Source: Dasypus novemcinctus
Taxonomy: Eukaryota; Chordata; Mammalia; Cingulata; Dasypodidae
Length of the DNA stretch: 64,000 nucleotides
Reading direction: 5' to 3'
Assembly (NCBI RefSeq): GCF_030445035.2
Contig: NC_080699.1
Coordinates: 10,974,001-11,038,000, forward strand
Numbering within the stretch: position 1 is the stretch's first letter; the number at the start of each line of letters is the position of its first letter. The notes beneath the pieces were generated by a model. It was given only the letters and a program-made list of their open reading frames with translations. It ran no database searches and was not told the origin of the DNA. Shown here one piece after another: positions 46,272-58,479 of this stretch. Both the position numbers and the translations under genes were made by a program.

Positions 46272-47222
46272 ATGGCCCAATCCAATGAACAAACTGAAAA
46301 TCAGGAAGAGGAGCAGAACATTGAACAACTAATCAAAGCTCTCAAAACATATATCATGAACCAATTTAATGAAGTGAAGGAAGAGATTAAGAATATTAAG
46401 AAAACACTTAGAGAGCATACAGAAGAAATTATAAACATATGCAAAAAAATAATGGATATGATGGTGATGAATGGCACAATCCAAGAAATCAAAAATACAC
46501 TCTCAGCAAATAACAGCAGATTTGAAGAGGCAAAGGAAAGAATTAGTGATGTGGAAGACATTACATCTGAAATCAAACAGATAGTAGAATTGATTGATAA
46601 AAAGATAGAAAAAATCCAGCAGGGACTTAGGGACCTGAATGACAACACAAAACACACAAATATATGCATTATAGGCATCCCAGAAGGAGAAGAGAAGGGA
46701 ATGGGGACAAAAGGGTTCTTGGAGGAAATAATGGTTGAAAACTTCCCAAACCTATTGAGGGAGATGGATGTACAGGTCCAGGAAGCACAACAAAACCCAA
46801 AAAGCATAAATCTCAACAGGCCTACCCTAAGACAATACTTGTCAAGGCAAATGCTCAAGACAAAGAGCAAATACTGAAAAGCAACAAGAGAAAAGAGAAC
46901 CATCACATACAAGAGAGGTGCCATAAGATTAAGTGTTGATTTCTCATCTGAAACCATGGAGGCAAGAAGACAGTGGTATGACATAGTCAAGGTACTAAAA
47001 GAAAAAAATTTTCAACCAAGAATGCTCTATCCAACAAAGCTGGCATTTAAAAATGATGGAGAGTTCAAAATATTCACAGATATACAGAAACTAAGAGAGT
47101 GTGCCAACAAGAAACCTAACCTTCAAGAAATACTAAAGGGAGTTTCTGCAGGAGGAAATAAAACAACAGGAGAGACAGAGTTGGAGGAGATTGTAAGAAC
47201 AACTAAAAGAGAAAAAATATGA
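46272..47222 (+). pseudogene. L1 ORF1 (nearly intact, one interrupted stretch)
   Basis: The first 201 codons read through a coiled-coil (RISDVEDITSEIKQI) and the start of the RRM (CIIGIPEGEEKG). A TGA at 46875-46877 stops this frame; the same frame then continues to 47222 through DFSSETMEARRQWYDI and FQPRMLYPTKLAF. Around 46840-46880 the adjacent frame carries the family-like residues, so two nearby compensating frameshifts explain the stop. Total length about 316 codons, close to mammalian ORF1p. The product would be an RNA-binding trimeric chaperone. Confidence 0.88.
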
Positions 47223-49101
47223 TAAACACAAATCCAAAGAAAATATAGCTAATATAAATAATTCCTTGAGAGTAATAACACTGAATGCCAATGGATTAAA
47301 CTCACCTGTCAAGAGACACAGATTGGAAAAATGGATGAGAAAATATGACCCATCTATATGCTGTCTACAAGAAACTCAGCTTAGACCCAGGGATTCAAGG
47401 AGGGTGAAGGTGAACACCTGGAAAACAATCTTACAGGCAAACAATAACCAAAAAAGGGCAGGAGTGCCTATATTGATATCAGACAAAATAGACTTTAAAT
47501 GAAAAAGTTATGAGAGACAAAGATGGGCACTACAAATTACTGAAAGGGGTACTCTTTCAAGAAGAGAGAACAATTATAAACATTTATGCTCCTAACCAAG
47601 GCACCTCCGAATATGTGAGCAAACACTGGAAAAACTAAGTGAAGGAACAGATGTCTCTACAATTATAGTGAGGGGCTTTAATACACCACTACCACCATTG
47701 GGCAGAACATTTCAACAGAGAATCAATAAAGAAACAAAGATTTTGAACAATATATTAGAGAAGCTGAACCTAATAGACATATACAGAACATTGCACCTAA
47801 ATACAGCAGGATATACATTTTTCTCAAGCGCATATGCTTCATTCTGCGAGATAGACCACATGCTAGCCCACAGAGAAAGTCTCAATGAATTCAGAAAGAT
47901 CAAAATAATTTCTCTGACCACAGTGGAATGAAGCCAGAAATCTGCAAGGGCCAAAGACCCAGATTTGACATTAAGATATGGAATTTAAACAACACACTCT
48001 TAGACAAATGGTGGGTCAAGGAGGAAATCTCAAAAAAGAAATCATTAGCTACCTTGAAACTAATGAAATTGACAACACAACATATCAAACTTATGGAATG
48101 CAGCAAAAGCTGTACTGAAAGGGAAATTCATAGCCATAAATTCATACATCAAAGAGAAGAAAGAGCTAAAATTGAAGACCTAACTGCACACTTGGAGGAA
48201 TTAGAAGGAATTCTTCCTTCCCTAAAGGAAGAAGAAAAAAAGAAATAACAAAGATCAGAGCAGAAGTAAATGAAATAGGAAATACACAAATAAGAACTGA
48301 GAAAGGGGATATCACTACTGACCCCACAGAAAAAAAAGACTATCATAAAAGGACACTTTGAAAAACTATATGCCAACAAGAAGAACAATTTAGAGGAAAT
48401 GGACAAATTCCTAGAAACACATACGCAGCCTATATTGACAAAAGAAGAAATTGATGATCTCAACAAACCAATCACAAGTAAAGAGATAGAATCAGTCATA
48501 AAAACCTCCCAACTAAGAAGAGTCCTGGGTCAAATGGCTTCACAGGTGAATTCTATCAAACACTCCAGAAAGAACAAACACCATTCTAGCTTAAACTCTT
48601 CCAAAAAATCAAAATAGAAGGAACATTACCTAATTCATTCTATGATGCCAACATTACCCTAATACCAAGCCAAACAGAGACACCACAAGAGAGGAAAATT
48701 TCAGATCAATCTCTCCAATGAACTTAGATGCAAAAATCCTCAACAAAATACTTGCTAATCGTATTCAATAATACATTAAATGAATTATACACCATGACCA
48801 AGTGGGTTTCTTTCCTGGTATGCAAGGATGGTTCAACATTAGAAAATCAATTAATGTAATACACCACATAAACAGATTGAAAGAAAAAAATCACATGATC
48901 ATATCTTCAGATGCAGAAAAAGCATTTGACAAAATCCAGCACCGTTTCTTGATAAAAACACTGCAAAAGATAGGAATAGAAGGAAACTTTCTGAAAATGA
49001 TAAAGGGTATATAAGAAAAACTCATAGCTAACATCATTTACAATGGTGAAATCCTAAAATCTTTCCCTCTAAGATTAGGAACAAGACAAGGATGTTCACT
49101 A

Positions 49102-49192
49102 TCACCCCTCCTACTTAACATTGTGTTAGAAGTACTTGCTCAAGCACTCACCCCTCCTACTTAACATGTGTTAGAAGTACTTGCTCAAGCAC
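49102..49192 (+). repeat. Tandem duplication of ~46 bp in ORF2
   Basis: Copy 1 at 49102-49147 and copy 2 at 49148-49192 both start TCACCCCTCCTACTTAACAT and end GCTCAAGCAC. Copy 2 lacks one T. It is a frameshifting duplication in the RT region. Confidence 0.95.
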
Positions 49193-50545
49193 TGAGTCAA
49201 GAACCAGATATAAAAGGCATCCAAATTGGAAAGGAAGAAGTCAAAATTTCATTATTTGCAGATGACATGATCCTATACATAGAGAGCCCTGAGAAGTCTA
49301 CAACAAACTTCTAGAACTTATAAATGAGTTCAGGAAAGTCACAAGTTGTAAGATCAATGCATAAAAATCAGTAGTATTTCTGTACACCAATAATGAGCAA
49401 TCTGAGGAGTAAATCAAGAAACAAATACCATTTACAATAGTAAATAGAAAAATCAAATACATAGGAATAAATTTAACTAAAGAGGTAAAAGACTTATACA
49501 CAGAAAATTACACAACGCTGTTCAAGGAAATCAAAGAAGACTTAAATAAATGGAAGAATATCTTCTGTTCATGAATAGGAAGACTAAATATCATTAAGAT
49601 GTCTTTCCTACACAAACTGATCTACAGATTAAATGCAATCCCAATAAAAATCAACAAAGCATTTTTTAATGAACTAGAAAAACTATTAAATTTATTTGGA
49701 AAGGAAGGAGGCCATGAATAGCCAAAGACATATTGAAAAAGAAAAGTGAAATTGGAGGGATCACACTACCTGACTTCAAAACATAATACAAAGCTACAGT
49801 AGTGAAAATGGCATGGCATTGGCACAAAAATAGACACACTGATCAATCGAACTGAATTGAGAGTTCTGATAGATCCTCATATATATAGTCATCTGGTATT
49901 CAACAAGGTCACCAAGCCCACTCAACTGGGAGAGAATGACATCTTCAACAAATGGTGTTTGGAGAACTGGATATCCATATGCAAAAGAATGAAAGAGGAT
50001 TATCATCTCACACCTTATAAGAAAATCAAGTCAAAATGGATCAAAGACCTAAATATAAGAGCCAAGATCATAAAGACCTTGGAAAACAATATAGGGAAGC
50101 ATCTACAGGATCTTGTAATAGGAAATGACTTCACAGCCAAAGCACAAGCAGCAAAAGAACAAATAGATAAATGCGACCTCCTCAAAATTAAAGCCTTTTG
50201 CACCTCAAAGGAGTTTGTCAAGAAAGTAAAAAGAGATCCTACACAATGGGAGAAAATATTTGGTAACTATATATCTGATAGGAGACTAATATCCTGTGTA
50301 TACAAAGAACTCCTATATCTTGAAAAAAAAAAGACAAACAACCCATTTTAAAAATGGGTCAAAGATTTGAACAGATGTTTCTCCAAAGAAGAAATACAAA
50401 TGACTAAAAAGCTCATGAAAAGATGCTCAAAATCACTAGCTATTAGGGAAATGCAAATCAAAACTACAATGAGATACCATCTTATTCCCATAAGACTGGC
50501 AGCTATCAAAAAAACAGAAGACTGCAAGTGTTGGAGAGGATGTGG

Positions 50546-50609
50546 AGGAATGGGAACACTTATCCACTGTTGGTGGGAGGAATGGGAACACTTATCCACT
50601 GTTGGTGGG
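50546..50609 (+). repeat. Perfect 32-bp tandem duplication in ORF2
   Basis: AGGAATGGGAACACTTATCC...TGGTGGG is present twice in a row (50546-50577, 50578-50609) without differences, so it is recent relative to the element. Confidence 0.95.
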
Positions 50610-52042
50610 AATGCAGAAAGATCCAGCCATTCTGGAGGACAGTTTGGTGGTTTCTCTAAAAACTGGCTATAGATTTTCCATATGATCCAGCAATTCCACT
50701 GCTAGGTATATACCCAGAAGAACTGAAAACAAGGACACAAACCAGTATATGCACACCAATGTTCACAGCAGCACTATTCACTATTGCCAAAAGTTGGAAT
50801 CAACCCAAATGCCCATCAACAGATGTATGGATAAACAAAATGTGATATATACATACAATGGACTACTACTCAGTTATAAGAAGGAATACAGTACTAACAC
50901 ATGGGATAACATGGGTGAATCTTGAGGACCTTATGTTGAGTGAAACAAGACAGGCATTGAAGGACAAATACTACATGACCTCTCTGATATGAAATAAGCA
51001 AACCAAGCTGTCTCAGAGAGTTAGAGACTGGACAATAGGCTTACAGGAAATTGAATGGGGAGAGAAAGGTTGTGAGCTGCTGCCTACATGGATGAAATTT
51101 ATGATAAAGTGAAGGTAAGTATTTGTGCAGGGATGGGATAAGACGGGGACATAGGGATACTATTGGGTGGGGCTTTGCAGGCTTGAGGGGAGCTAGGGTT
51201 GGTAGGATGGGTCAGATGGCCCAAGGAATTAGGAGGAGGGCTGGGGGGAACAGGTGAACATGGGAGATTGTCAGGTATGTGGTTAAAACTATAATGTTGA
51301 GAAAACTCTTTAGAAAATATAATAAGGAAGGATTACCTGTTTAAGGTAGTTAAGGGGTCATCTGGCACAGGGGCAGGCTTCTAGGGAGTGTGTGAGTGCT
51401 CGTCTTGTCACAGTGTGTTATATCATTGGGTGGAGACCCATACAATGAGTGGGAAGGTGTATCCACATCCTGGGGAGGCCTGATGTTCTCAAACAGAGGG
51501 AACTGTGTCTCCTGAAAAATTCGGTAGCTCCCAATGGGGGAAGACAGTCTAGTATGTCAAACCCTCAGCATTGCTGCAAATACCTGTGAATCTGTTCATT
51601 GAAGCAGTGGGCCCCGAGGGGAGGGGAAGAAAAGAATGGAATAGATGGAAGCAGGGTACCTGGAGGGCAATGGAAGTGTTCCACAAGATTGTGCAAAGAT
51701 GGATATAGGACATGTTAAATTTCACCTAAAATGTATAAAAGTCTATAGACTAAAATGTAAACCATAATGTAAACCATAATATAACCAAAAATTTAGAAAA
51801 TTGCACAGTCTAAAATATAAACCATAACATAAACCAAAACAGAACCATGTTTAATAGCTATGTTTCAATATCTGTACATCAACTGCGGCAAATATAACAT
51901 GAACATGTAAAAAGATCATTGCTGGGGAAGGGGGGAAAGGGTTTGATATTGGATATATGGGAGTCCCCCATATTGTATATGTGACTTTACTGTGATCTAA
52001 AACTTTTTTGAAAGCAAGATTAAAAATTAGGGAAAAAAAAAA

Positions 52043-53911
52043 GAGGTTGTGGACACTGAGGAAGAAATGAAAGAAATTGCCTTGCCACCATACATACAGG
52101 GCAACACCTATTACAGTGATGAAAGGCAAAACGTCAAAAACAAAGTTTTATGTATTTTTCATTTTTTAATACCCCAATTTATTTTTACTTTATTTTAGAT
52201 TTTCTAAAGTGTGTATTTTATTTCTAATCTTTAAATCTATCATTACTATTTTGTTTTCCTACTAATTGAATTTGGAAATACAATAGGCTTCATTTTTTAA
52301 AAAGTTTTAGATCAGAGAGGGGTTCAAATATGGTAGGGGAGGAACGCTGATGTGGGGTGTTTTTGATGGGGGGCACATGGTTGGGAGGAAGTTCTCCAGA
52401 GCTTGTATATAAGGTATATAAAAATATTTGGATATTCGTTGGGTATGTTCATAGTAGTTACACTTAAAAATGACAACTGAGAAAGTGCTTAGTTCCTAGC
52501 CTGGGGAGCTCTGTTACATTCCCCAATGGAACAGCAAAAATCCCCCAAGTGCAAGGGCAAAGACCAGTGAAGAAGGATGGTCCAATGATGAGCACTTGAT
52601 ACTGATTACTATGCTTATGAGCCTGTGTGCCTAAAATTTGAACTAGGCCTAGAGCTGCAGGGTGCCTAAGAGTTACCTCCTGAGAGCCTCCATGTTGCTC
52701 ACATGTGGCCACTCTCTAAGCCAAACTCAGCACATAAATGCATTACCTTCCCCCCAGCATGGGACGTGATTACTACCAATCATTAACTGGTGATGCAACT
52801 AGAAAAAGACCTTGAGTAAAAGGGGGAAATAGTAAAGACAAATGAGTTTATATGGCTAAGAGTCTTCAAAAAAGAGTCAGGAGGTTATTACAGGGGTTGC
52901 ATTTACACACATCTCAGCAGGATTACAGAGACAGATCAAAGTAAATTCAACCCCAGGTGCTGGTGCTCCTGAGGGCCACAGAGATGCACAAGTTCTATGG
53001 ATATGGAAGTTGGTTCTGGAGTTCAGTGCCTTGTCAGTGGGCCCCACTTTGGAATTTGTGTTCCTGAGTGTGATGGAGCTGGACTCAGATGTGACCTTTC
53101 TTCACATGCCTCTTCTGTCACTTTTACTGAACCTGTGGTTGGTGATGGGGTTGGTGTATAACCAGGAGACATGAATCTCTGGACTGGCCTTGAGCCTCAG
53201 CAGAGTTGCAACACCTACTCTCCAGTTCATTGTTCTTACCCAGGTCAGCTAACAGGGAGGTGAAGATGGTCAACCACCACAATAGGGAACTGAGAGTGCC
53301 TACAACTTCAAGCTGAAGAATCGCATCCATCAACCCTGTGGGATGTAAGCCCCCTCTTCATATAGAGGTGGAGTGGACATCAACATCCCAGGGTCCATCG
53401 GATGGAGGAATAAAATATGAATTAGAGTGGACTTACTGGTATTCTACTACAGAACTATTGTGACTAATAGCGGAAGAAACTATCACTGATGTGGAGAAAG
53501 TGGCCACTGTAGTTGCTGAGGGCAGGGAGAGGGAAGAAGAGATGTGATGTGGGGGCATTTTCAGGAGTTGGAGTTGTCCTAAATGATATTGCAGGAATAG
53601 ATACTGGACATTATATATCCTGCCATAACCCACTGAATGTCCTGAGGAAGAATGTAAACTACAATGTGAACTGCAATCCATGTGGTGCAGCAGTGCTCCA
53701 AGATATATTCACCAAATACAATGAATGTGCTGCAATGATGAAAGAGGTTGTTGACATGGGAGGAGTCGGGGGGGGGGGGCAGGTAGGGTGTGGGGTATGT
53801 GGGAACTTATTACATTTTTTAATGTAACTTTTTTTATGATCTATGTATCTTCAAAAAACACAATAAAAATAAATGCTCATTAAAAAATAAATAGTAATAA
53901 TTATAAAAAAA
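52043..53911 (+). mobile_element. Sequence carried 3' of the L1 A-tail (candidate 3' transduction)
   Basis: After the first L1 A-run (52031-52042) a further 1.87 kb follows within the same target duplication. Its last 370 bp (from about 53540: GTGCAGCAGTGCTC, ATATTCACCAAATAC, G-run, A-rich tail with AATAAA) resemble the L1 3' end at 18165-18402. The middle 1.1 kb has no name that I can give. Either a read-through transcript copied this downstream DNA, or the family has an unusually long 3' UTR. Confidence 0.7.
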
Positions 53912-53925
53912 GAAAATACTACCTT

Positions 53926-54670
53926 TACTGTGGAAAACCCCATAGTTGCCTCATGAGGCACATGACCAAGGAACGTTACCCATGGTATGTCTTGTTGCTG
54001 CCATGTGTCCCCTGAGCTGATGCAAAGACATGAGACCTTTGCTCCTGTGGCCTTCATCTTAAACATCTACAACTCCAGTCTGATCATGAGAAAACATGAG
54101 GATGTTCTATGGAATAGCTCTTTGAAAGAAGGAGAGACTGAGAAGCTGTCACAGATAGAAGAAAGCTGAGACCTGGTAACTAAGGGCAAGGTGGTGTCCT
54201 TGGCGGATGGTTTGCACTAAAGAAAGTACTTGCTGAGGCTGCCACAATTCACATTCTCAGTCTGGCGAGGTGACAATATGCCCCTGTCTAGAGAGAAGAA
54301 AGGTAAACTAAGTAGAACAAAGATATGTAACACAGTGACACAATTACACATTCACATTGGCTTTACTTTCATGGGTAATGAATTACATATATCTACCAAT
54401 TTTGCCTGACATCCCAAGACAGGATTTCCTTATTTTTATTATTGTTATTGTGGTTGTTGCTGTTCTCCATGTCTAATCCTGAAATACATAATAGATTTTG
54501 GGGTTATTCCTGTTAAGATAAAAGACTCAGTTCTGTTTTTCATAATCTGTCATAGGGGACTTTTTGTTTTCTTTCATTTTTTTTCTTAATTGAGTGGTAT
54601 AGGGGAGGTGCTGTAAAAATTTCTATTTATAATTTTATATTAGTGGATATGATGAAAAATTTAGTAATGG
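53926..54670. other. Unassigned sequence
   Basis: No gene or confidently named repeat is seen. Confidence 0.45.
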
Positions 54671-54671
54671 A

Positions 54672-55195
54672 TTTTTTTTAGGAGGTACCATTATTTTTTT
54701 TAAAGATTTTATTTATTTATTTATTTATTTCTCTCCCCTTCCCCCCACCCCCACCCCAGTTGTCTGTTCTTTGTGTCTAATTGTTGTGTCTTCTTTGTCC
54801 ACTTCTGTTGTTGTCAGCGGCACTGGAATCTGTTTCTTTCCATTGCGTCATCTTGTTGTGTCAGCTCTCCATGTGTGCGGCGCCATTCCCGGGCAGGCTG
54901 CACTTTGTTTCATGCTGGGCAGCTCTCCTTACGGGGTGCACTCCTTGCACGTGGGGCTCCCCTACGCGGGGACACCCCTGCGTGTAGGGCACTCCTTGCG
55001 TGCCTCAGCACTGCACATGGGCCAGCTCCACACGGGTCAAGGAGGCCCAGGGTTTGAACCACTGACCTCCCATGTGGTAGGCGGACACCCTAACCACTGG
55101 GTCAAGTCAGCTGCCAGGAGGTATCATTATTTAACCCAGGACCTCATATATGGGAAGCAGGCACTCAACCACTGAGCTACGTCCACTTTCCAACA
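54672..55195 (-). mobile_element. SINE head split by a younger full-length SINE
   Basis: The outer short tRNA-SINE runs 54672-54697 and resumes at 55133-55195 (CCCAGGACCTCATATATGGG, CTCAACCACTGAGCTACGTCC). A full-length DAS-type SINE (54698-55115, antisense) sits inside it, flanked by AGGAGGTACCATTATTT (54680-54696) and AGGAGGTATCATTATTT (55116-55132), a 17-bp duplication with one mismatch. Confidence 0.93.
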
Positions 55196-55224
55196 AGAGA
55201 TGGTTTTATATTTGTTCCTTTTGT

Positions 55225-55315
55225 TTTGTTTTTAGATGGTATCCAGGATGGAACCCAGGACCTCATAGATGGGAAGCAGGTGCTCAAACCACTTCTGCTA
55301 CATCTGCTCCCCAAT
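55225..55315 (-). mobile_element. Short tRNA-derived SINE head, antisense
   Basis: GGAACCCAGGACCTCATAG and GGTGCTCAAACCACTTCTGC show the reversed B-box and A-box region. Confidence 0.8.
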
Positions 55316-55398
55316 ACTGGATTTGGAGAGATGAAAAAGCTACAAAAATTGTAGTGGAAAGTAGCCCTTAATGAAGCTGCTTAAGACACTGACATACA

Positions 55399-55446
55399 GA
55401 GAGAGAGAGCGAGTGAGATAAAGAGAGAGAGAGAGAAAGAGGGAGA
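55399..55446. repeat. (GA)n-rich microsatellite
   Basis: GAGAGAGAGAGCGAGTGAG followed by further GA runs with interruptions. Confidence 0.85.
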
Positions 55447-55449
55447 GCA

Positions 55450-57490
55450 TCCTCCTGTCAGGGCAATCCATTTAAGAAATTTAGGCCTTAGCCAGACAAC
55501 CTTGCGCCCAGCCTCTCCACCTTCACAATACCTTGGAAACTGAAATTGCCATCCATGATTGGGCTAACAAAATGAGAAGGCGAGGAATTGTGCCTTGAGC
55601 CTCCCTGTGAGGAGGGCCCGGGCGCCTCGGCTGGGTTGGTTCACTCAGCGGCACGGCAACTAGGCTAGAAAGGAAGAGGGTTGATTTGCCGGCAGGAGAG
55701 CAGATTCTACAATCTCAAATCAGCCTCCTCATTAAGGGCTTTTCTCACAGTCTTTAAAACAGTTGAAACAAAGAAAGTTAATCATTAGGGTGGCATTTCT
55801 AAGATGGGTCCAGAAGAATTAGTTTTTGCTTTCTTAATCTTAAAATATGCATGGAACCTGGGGATGATAAGGATGGGGTGGCACAGCTGTGAAGACACAG
55901 ATAACGCCAGATGTGAGTAAAGCTGGAGTGGAGCAAGTGCTGTGCATCTTTGGAGGAGCTAAATCCGGTTACTGTTAAGTCTGTAGCTCTGCATGCCTCC
56001 TGACGGGAGCAAGAGTGGGGTTGAATTTTTCTAATATTCTAAGGCCCAGTACAGTGCCTTAACGTTTAAGCTACACTGGATTTTTCTAGCCATGCACTCA
56101 CCCTGGTTTGTCTATGCATTGAGATCCAGTAGGGGAGGAAAAAGAGCGATGGCCAAATCCCCTGATAAATCCCTTCAGAAATAGCTCCCGGAAGGAACCA
56201 ATCCTCCATACCCCGGGCTGTGGGTTCTCACTCTGAGAAGTCCCTTGTTCCTTTCACGGACTTCCAAACTCGCTCCAAAATGAAGTCATAGTGACAGGAG
56301 TTGCTTCCTTCCCATCGCAGTGGAGGGAACCTGCAGTGTGGTAGATGCCAGGCAGGTTGACAGGGAGAGACCAAACACAGGACTGAGATACAAGACGTCC
56401 ATGAATGGGGTGTGAACTTACCAGGGACTGGGGGCTCTCCAGAGCAGAGATTCTATACCTGAGGGTGTTTACCCAGATTCCTTTTATCTTACAGAGTTCC
56501 CTGTGACAATCTCCTCCAGGTGTCCTGTCAAGAGGTGAGAGAGCAAACTTCTCATTGCCCCATTGCCTTTTTGACTCAAGCCTGTGTCACCACGTGGGAA
56601 GATTTTAAACTGGTAATCTGGATGCTTTGGTTTGAGGGGATATTATCAGCCTGCGTGGCAGGGCAGGCTTGACCGGAGAGCCAGTGGCAGGGCTGTTGTT
56701 TAGGGACACCTGTCTTGGCTCTGCTCCCTCTTCCAGATGCAAGTTGGAGTCAAGAACCAGCAGGTGCTTTTCTTGTCTTTGCCATTGTTTCCTCACAGGC
56801 AGGAGGGCCAGTGTCTTTGGCTGCCTTCAGGCATTCTAGCTTCTTATCCTAGGAGCATTGCTGTTAACAAATACAATACACAAGACGCAGTCAAGTGCAC
56901 ACTGACATTCAGGAATTCACAGTAAATCCATTTAAATAAGTATTTTAGCACTAATCTTCTTTTCAGATAAATAAACTCTGGAGGAATACCGGGGTGAACC
57001 TGCTGTGGCCCTTTGTTTTGGACACTTTGTATGTCAGGAAGCTTCAAACTCCAGAAGCGGCACAATCAGTTGCTAAACAAGCCTAATGTGAGAAAGATCC
57101 TTCATCACACATCTAGTCAAACCTGCCTTCCTGCAATTTATGATTCTTTGTTTTTTTCCAACATTCTAATTTACACAGTAGTATGTCTTACCTGCAAGAG
57201 CTGTTGAACTCTTTCAGACAAGTAGCTTCTCTGCATTAAACAACTCCTAGTCCCTCGACCTGCCCCATATGCACAGGGTTACCTGGTGAGTAAGACATAG
57301 AGACCGAAGCAGGAACAGTGGTCGTCTGACTCCCCCACAGCCTCCTGGAGGAGCTGCCAGCCTCCTGCCTGTGTGAGCTCAGGGAGTTTTCAGTATAGGA
57401 AAGGGAGCCGGGTGTAAAAGTGTTCTCTGACTAGACAAACTGCTATTTGTCAAGGGAAAGTTACACCCGGCACCAGTTCATTAAGGTCCT
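55450..57490. other. Unassigned sequence, moderate GC
   Basis: No repeat family or exon that I can name is seen. A perfect 11-bp inverted repeat lies at 57407-57417 and 57461-57471. Confidence 0.45.
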
Positions 57491-57494
57491 GGGG

Positions 57495-57940
57495 TGGTTT
57501 GTAGCTATGTTCCTCAGAATGAATATGTCCCTGTGGGTGTGGACCCATTTTAGATGAGGTGATGCAGGTAAGATGATGAGGTGACTGCAGGTACGCTGTG
57601 GCCCCTGCAGGCGGGATGAGCCTTCATCCTCTGCTGGAGTCCTTCGTAAGTGGGATGAAATTCAGAGAGGACGCCGCAGCAGGCGAGAAGCCGGCCGTTA
57701 GTGGAAGCCGAAGAGTGGAGAGACCAGAGGATTCCGCCGTGTGCCTAGCCAGGTAACACGGAAGGGCCGAGAACTGTCAGCAGACAGCCCCAGCACACCA
57801 CAGTCTTTGGAAAGAAAGCACTGCCTTGATGACACATTGATTTGGACTCTTTCCCAGCCTCAAAAATGAGTGAATAAATCCCCATTTTTAACCTGACCCA
57901 TTTCAGGGTATTTGCTTGAGCAGCCAAGGAAACAAAAACA
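57495..57940 (+). mobile_element. Solo LTR, MaLR-like
   Basis: The sequence begins TGGTTTGTAGCTATG and ends AACAAAAACA, with CTGGAGTCCTTCGTAAG, ACGCCGC, CACAGTCTTTGGAAAGAAAGC, CCTTGATGAC and GAATAAATCCCC between. This is the order of a MaLR-type LTR I recognise from mammals. No internal retroviral sequence follows and the flanking duplication is unclear. Confidence 0.75.
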
Positions 57941-58023
57941 GTTCATTTCCCTGCTTGGGATCCTGAGGGCAGGGACATTTCTGAGGAGCTGGTCCCTGTT
58001 GGGTTTGTATAAACTAGATGTAG

Positions 58024-58027
<4 letters not shown>

Positions 58028-58082
<55 letters not shown>

Positions 58083-58090
58083 TTTTTTTT
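58028..58090. repeat. (TA)n microsatellite
   Basis: About 27 TA units with one ACATA interruption. It abuts the T-rich tail of the antisense SINE and may have grown from it. Confidence 0.92.
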
Positions 58091-58475
58091 TTAAGATTTA
58101 TTTTATTTATTTTTCTCCCTTTCCCTCCTGTTGTCTGCTCTCTGCGCCCATTCACTGTGTGTTCTGGCGGCTCTAGGAAACTGTGCCTCTTTTTTATTGC
58201 ATCATCTTGCAGCGTCAGCTCTCTGTGTGTGTGGCACCACTCCTGGGTGGGGTGCACTTTTTTCATACAGGGTGGCTTTCCTTGTGGGACACACTCCTTG
58301 CACATAGGGCTCCCCTACGCAGGGGACACCCCTGTGTGGCACAGCACTCCTTGCACATGGCAACACTGCTCATGGGCTAGCTTGCCACACAGGTCAGGAG
58401 ACCCTGAGTATCGAGCCCTGGATTCTCCATATGGTAGATGGATGCTCTATCAGTTGAGCCACATCGACTTCTCCA
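58091..58475 (-). mobile_element. DAS-type SINE, older copy, antisense
   Basis: T-rich tail with AAGATTTATTTTATTTA, then TGCATCATCTTGCAGCGTCAG, the GC-rich body and a degraded reversed head ending GAGCCACATCGACTTCTCC. More diverged than the copies at 19924 and 27762. Confidence 0.85.
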
Positions 58476-58479
58476 TAAA

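Larger units (their letters stand above)
47266..50990 (+). pseudogene. L1 ORF2 (endonuclease-reverse transcriptase), frameshifted
   Basis: The endonuclease begins ITLNANGLNSPVKRHRLEKW and has CCLQET. The reverse transcriptase region (about 48400-49700) holds [10 protein letters not shown] with the catalytic FADD at 49255-49266. The C-terminal domain (49857-50680) has FCTSKEFVKKVKRDPTQWEK. At least six frame changes separate these blocks, and two tandem duplications lie at 49102-49192 and 50546-50609. All domains of a full ORF2 are present, but no continuous frame. Confidence 0.9.
44452..53911 (+). mobile_element. L1 retrotransposon, near full length, with extended 3' part
   Basis: Order: 5' UTR from GGAGATGGGACAAGG (44452-46271), ORF1 (46272-47222), ORF2 (47266-about 50990), 3' UTR with a first A-rich end at 52031-52042, then 1.87 kb of further sequence ending in a second A-rich tail at 53911. 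The 14-bp target duplication brackets the whole. The reading frames carry several frameshifts and stops, so it is not active, but it is the best preserved L1 here. It differs in both UTRs from the L1s at 28232 and 38378. Confidence 0.92.

Noticed and set aside
44132-52049. GAAAGAGGTTG near 44132 and AAAGAGGTTG after the first L1 A-run at 52040, as an alternative L1 target duplication
   Set aside because: The 14-bp GAAAATACTACCTT pair abuts both element ends exactly; the other match is partly A-tail and is separated from the L1 start by SINE sequence.
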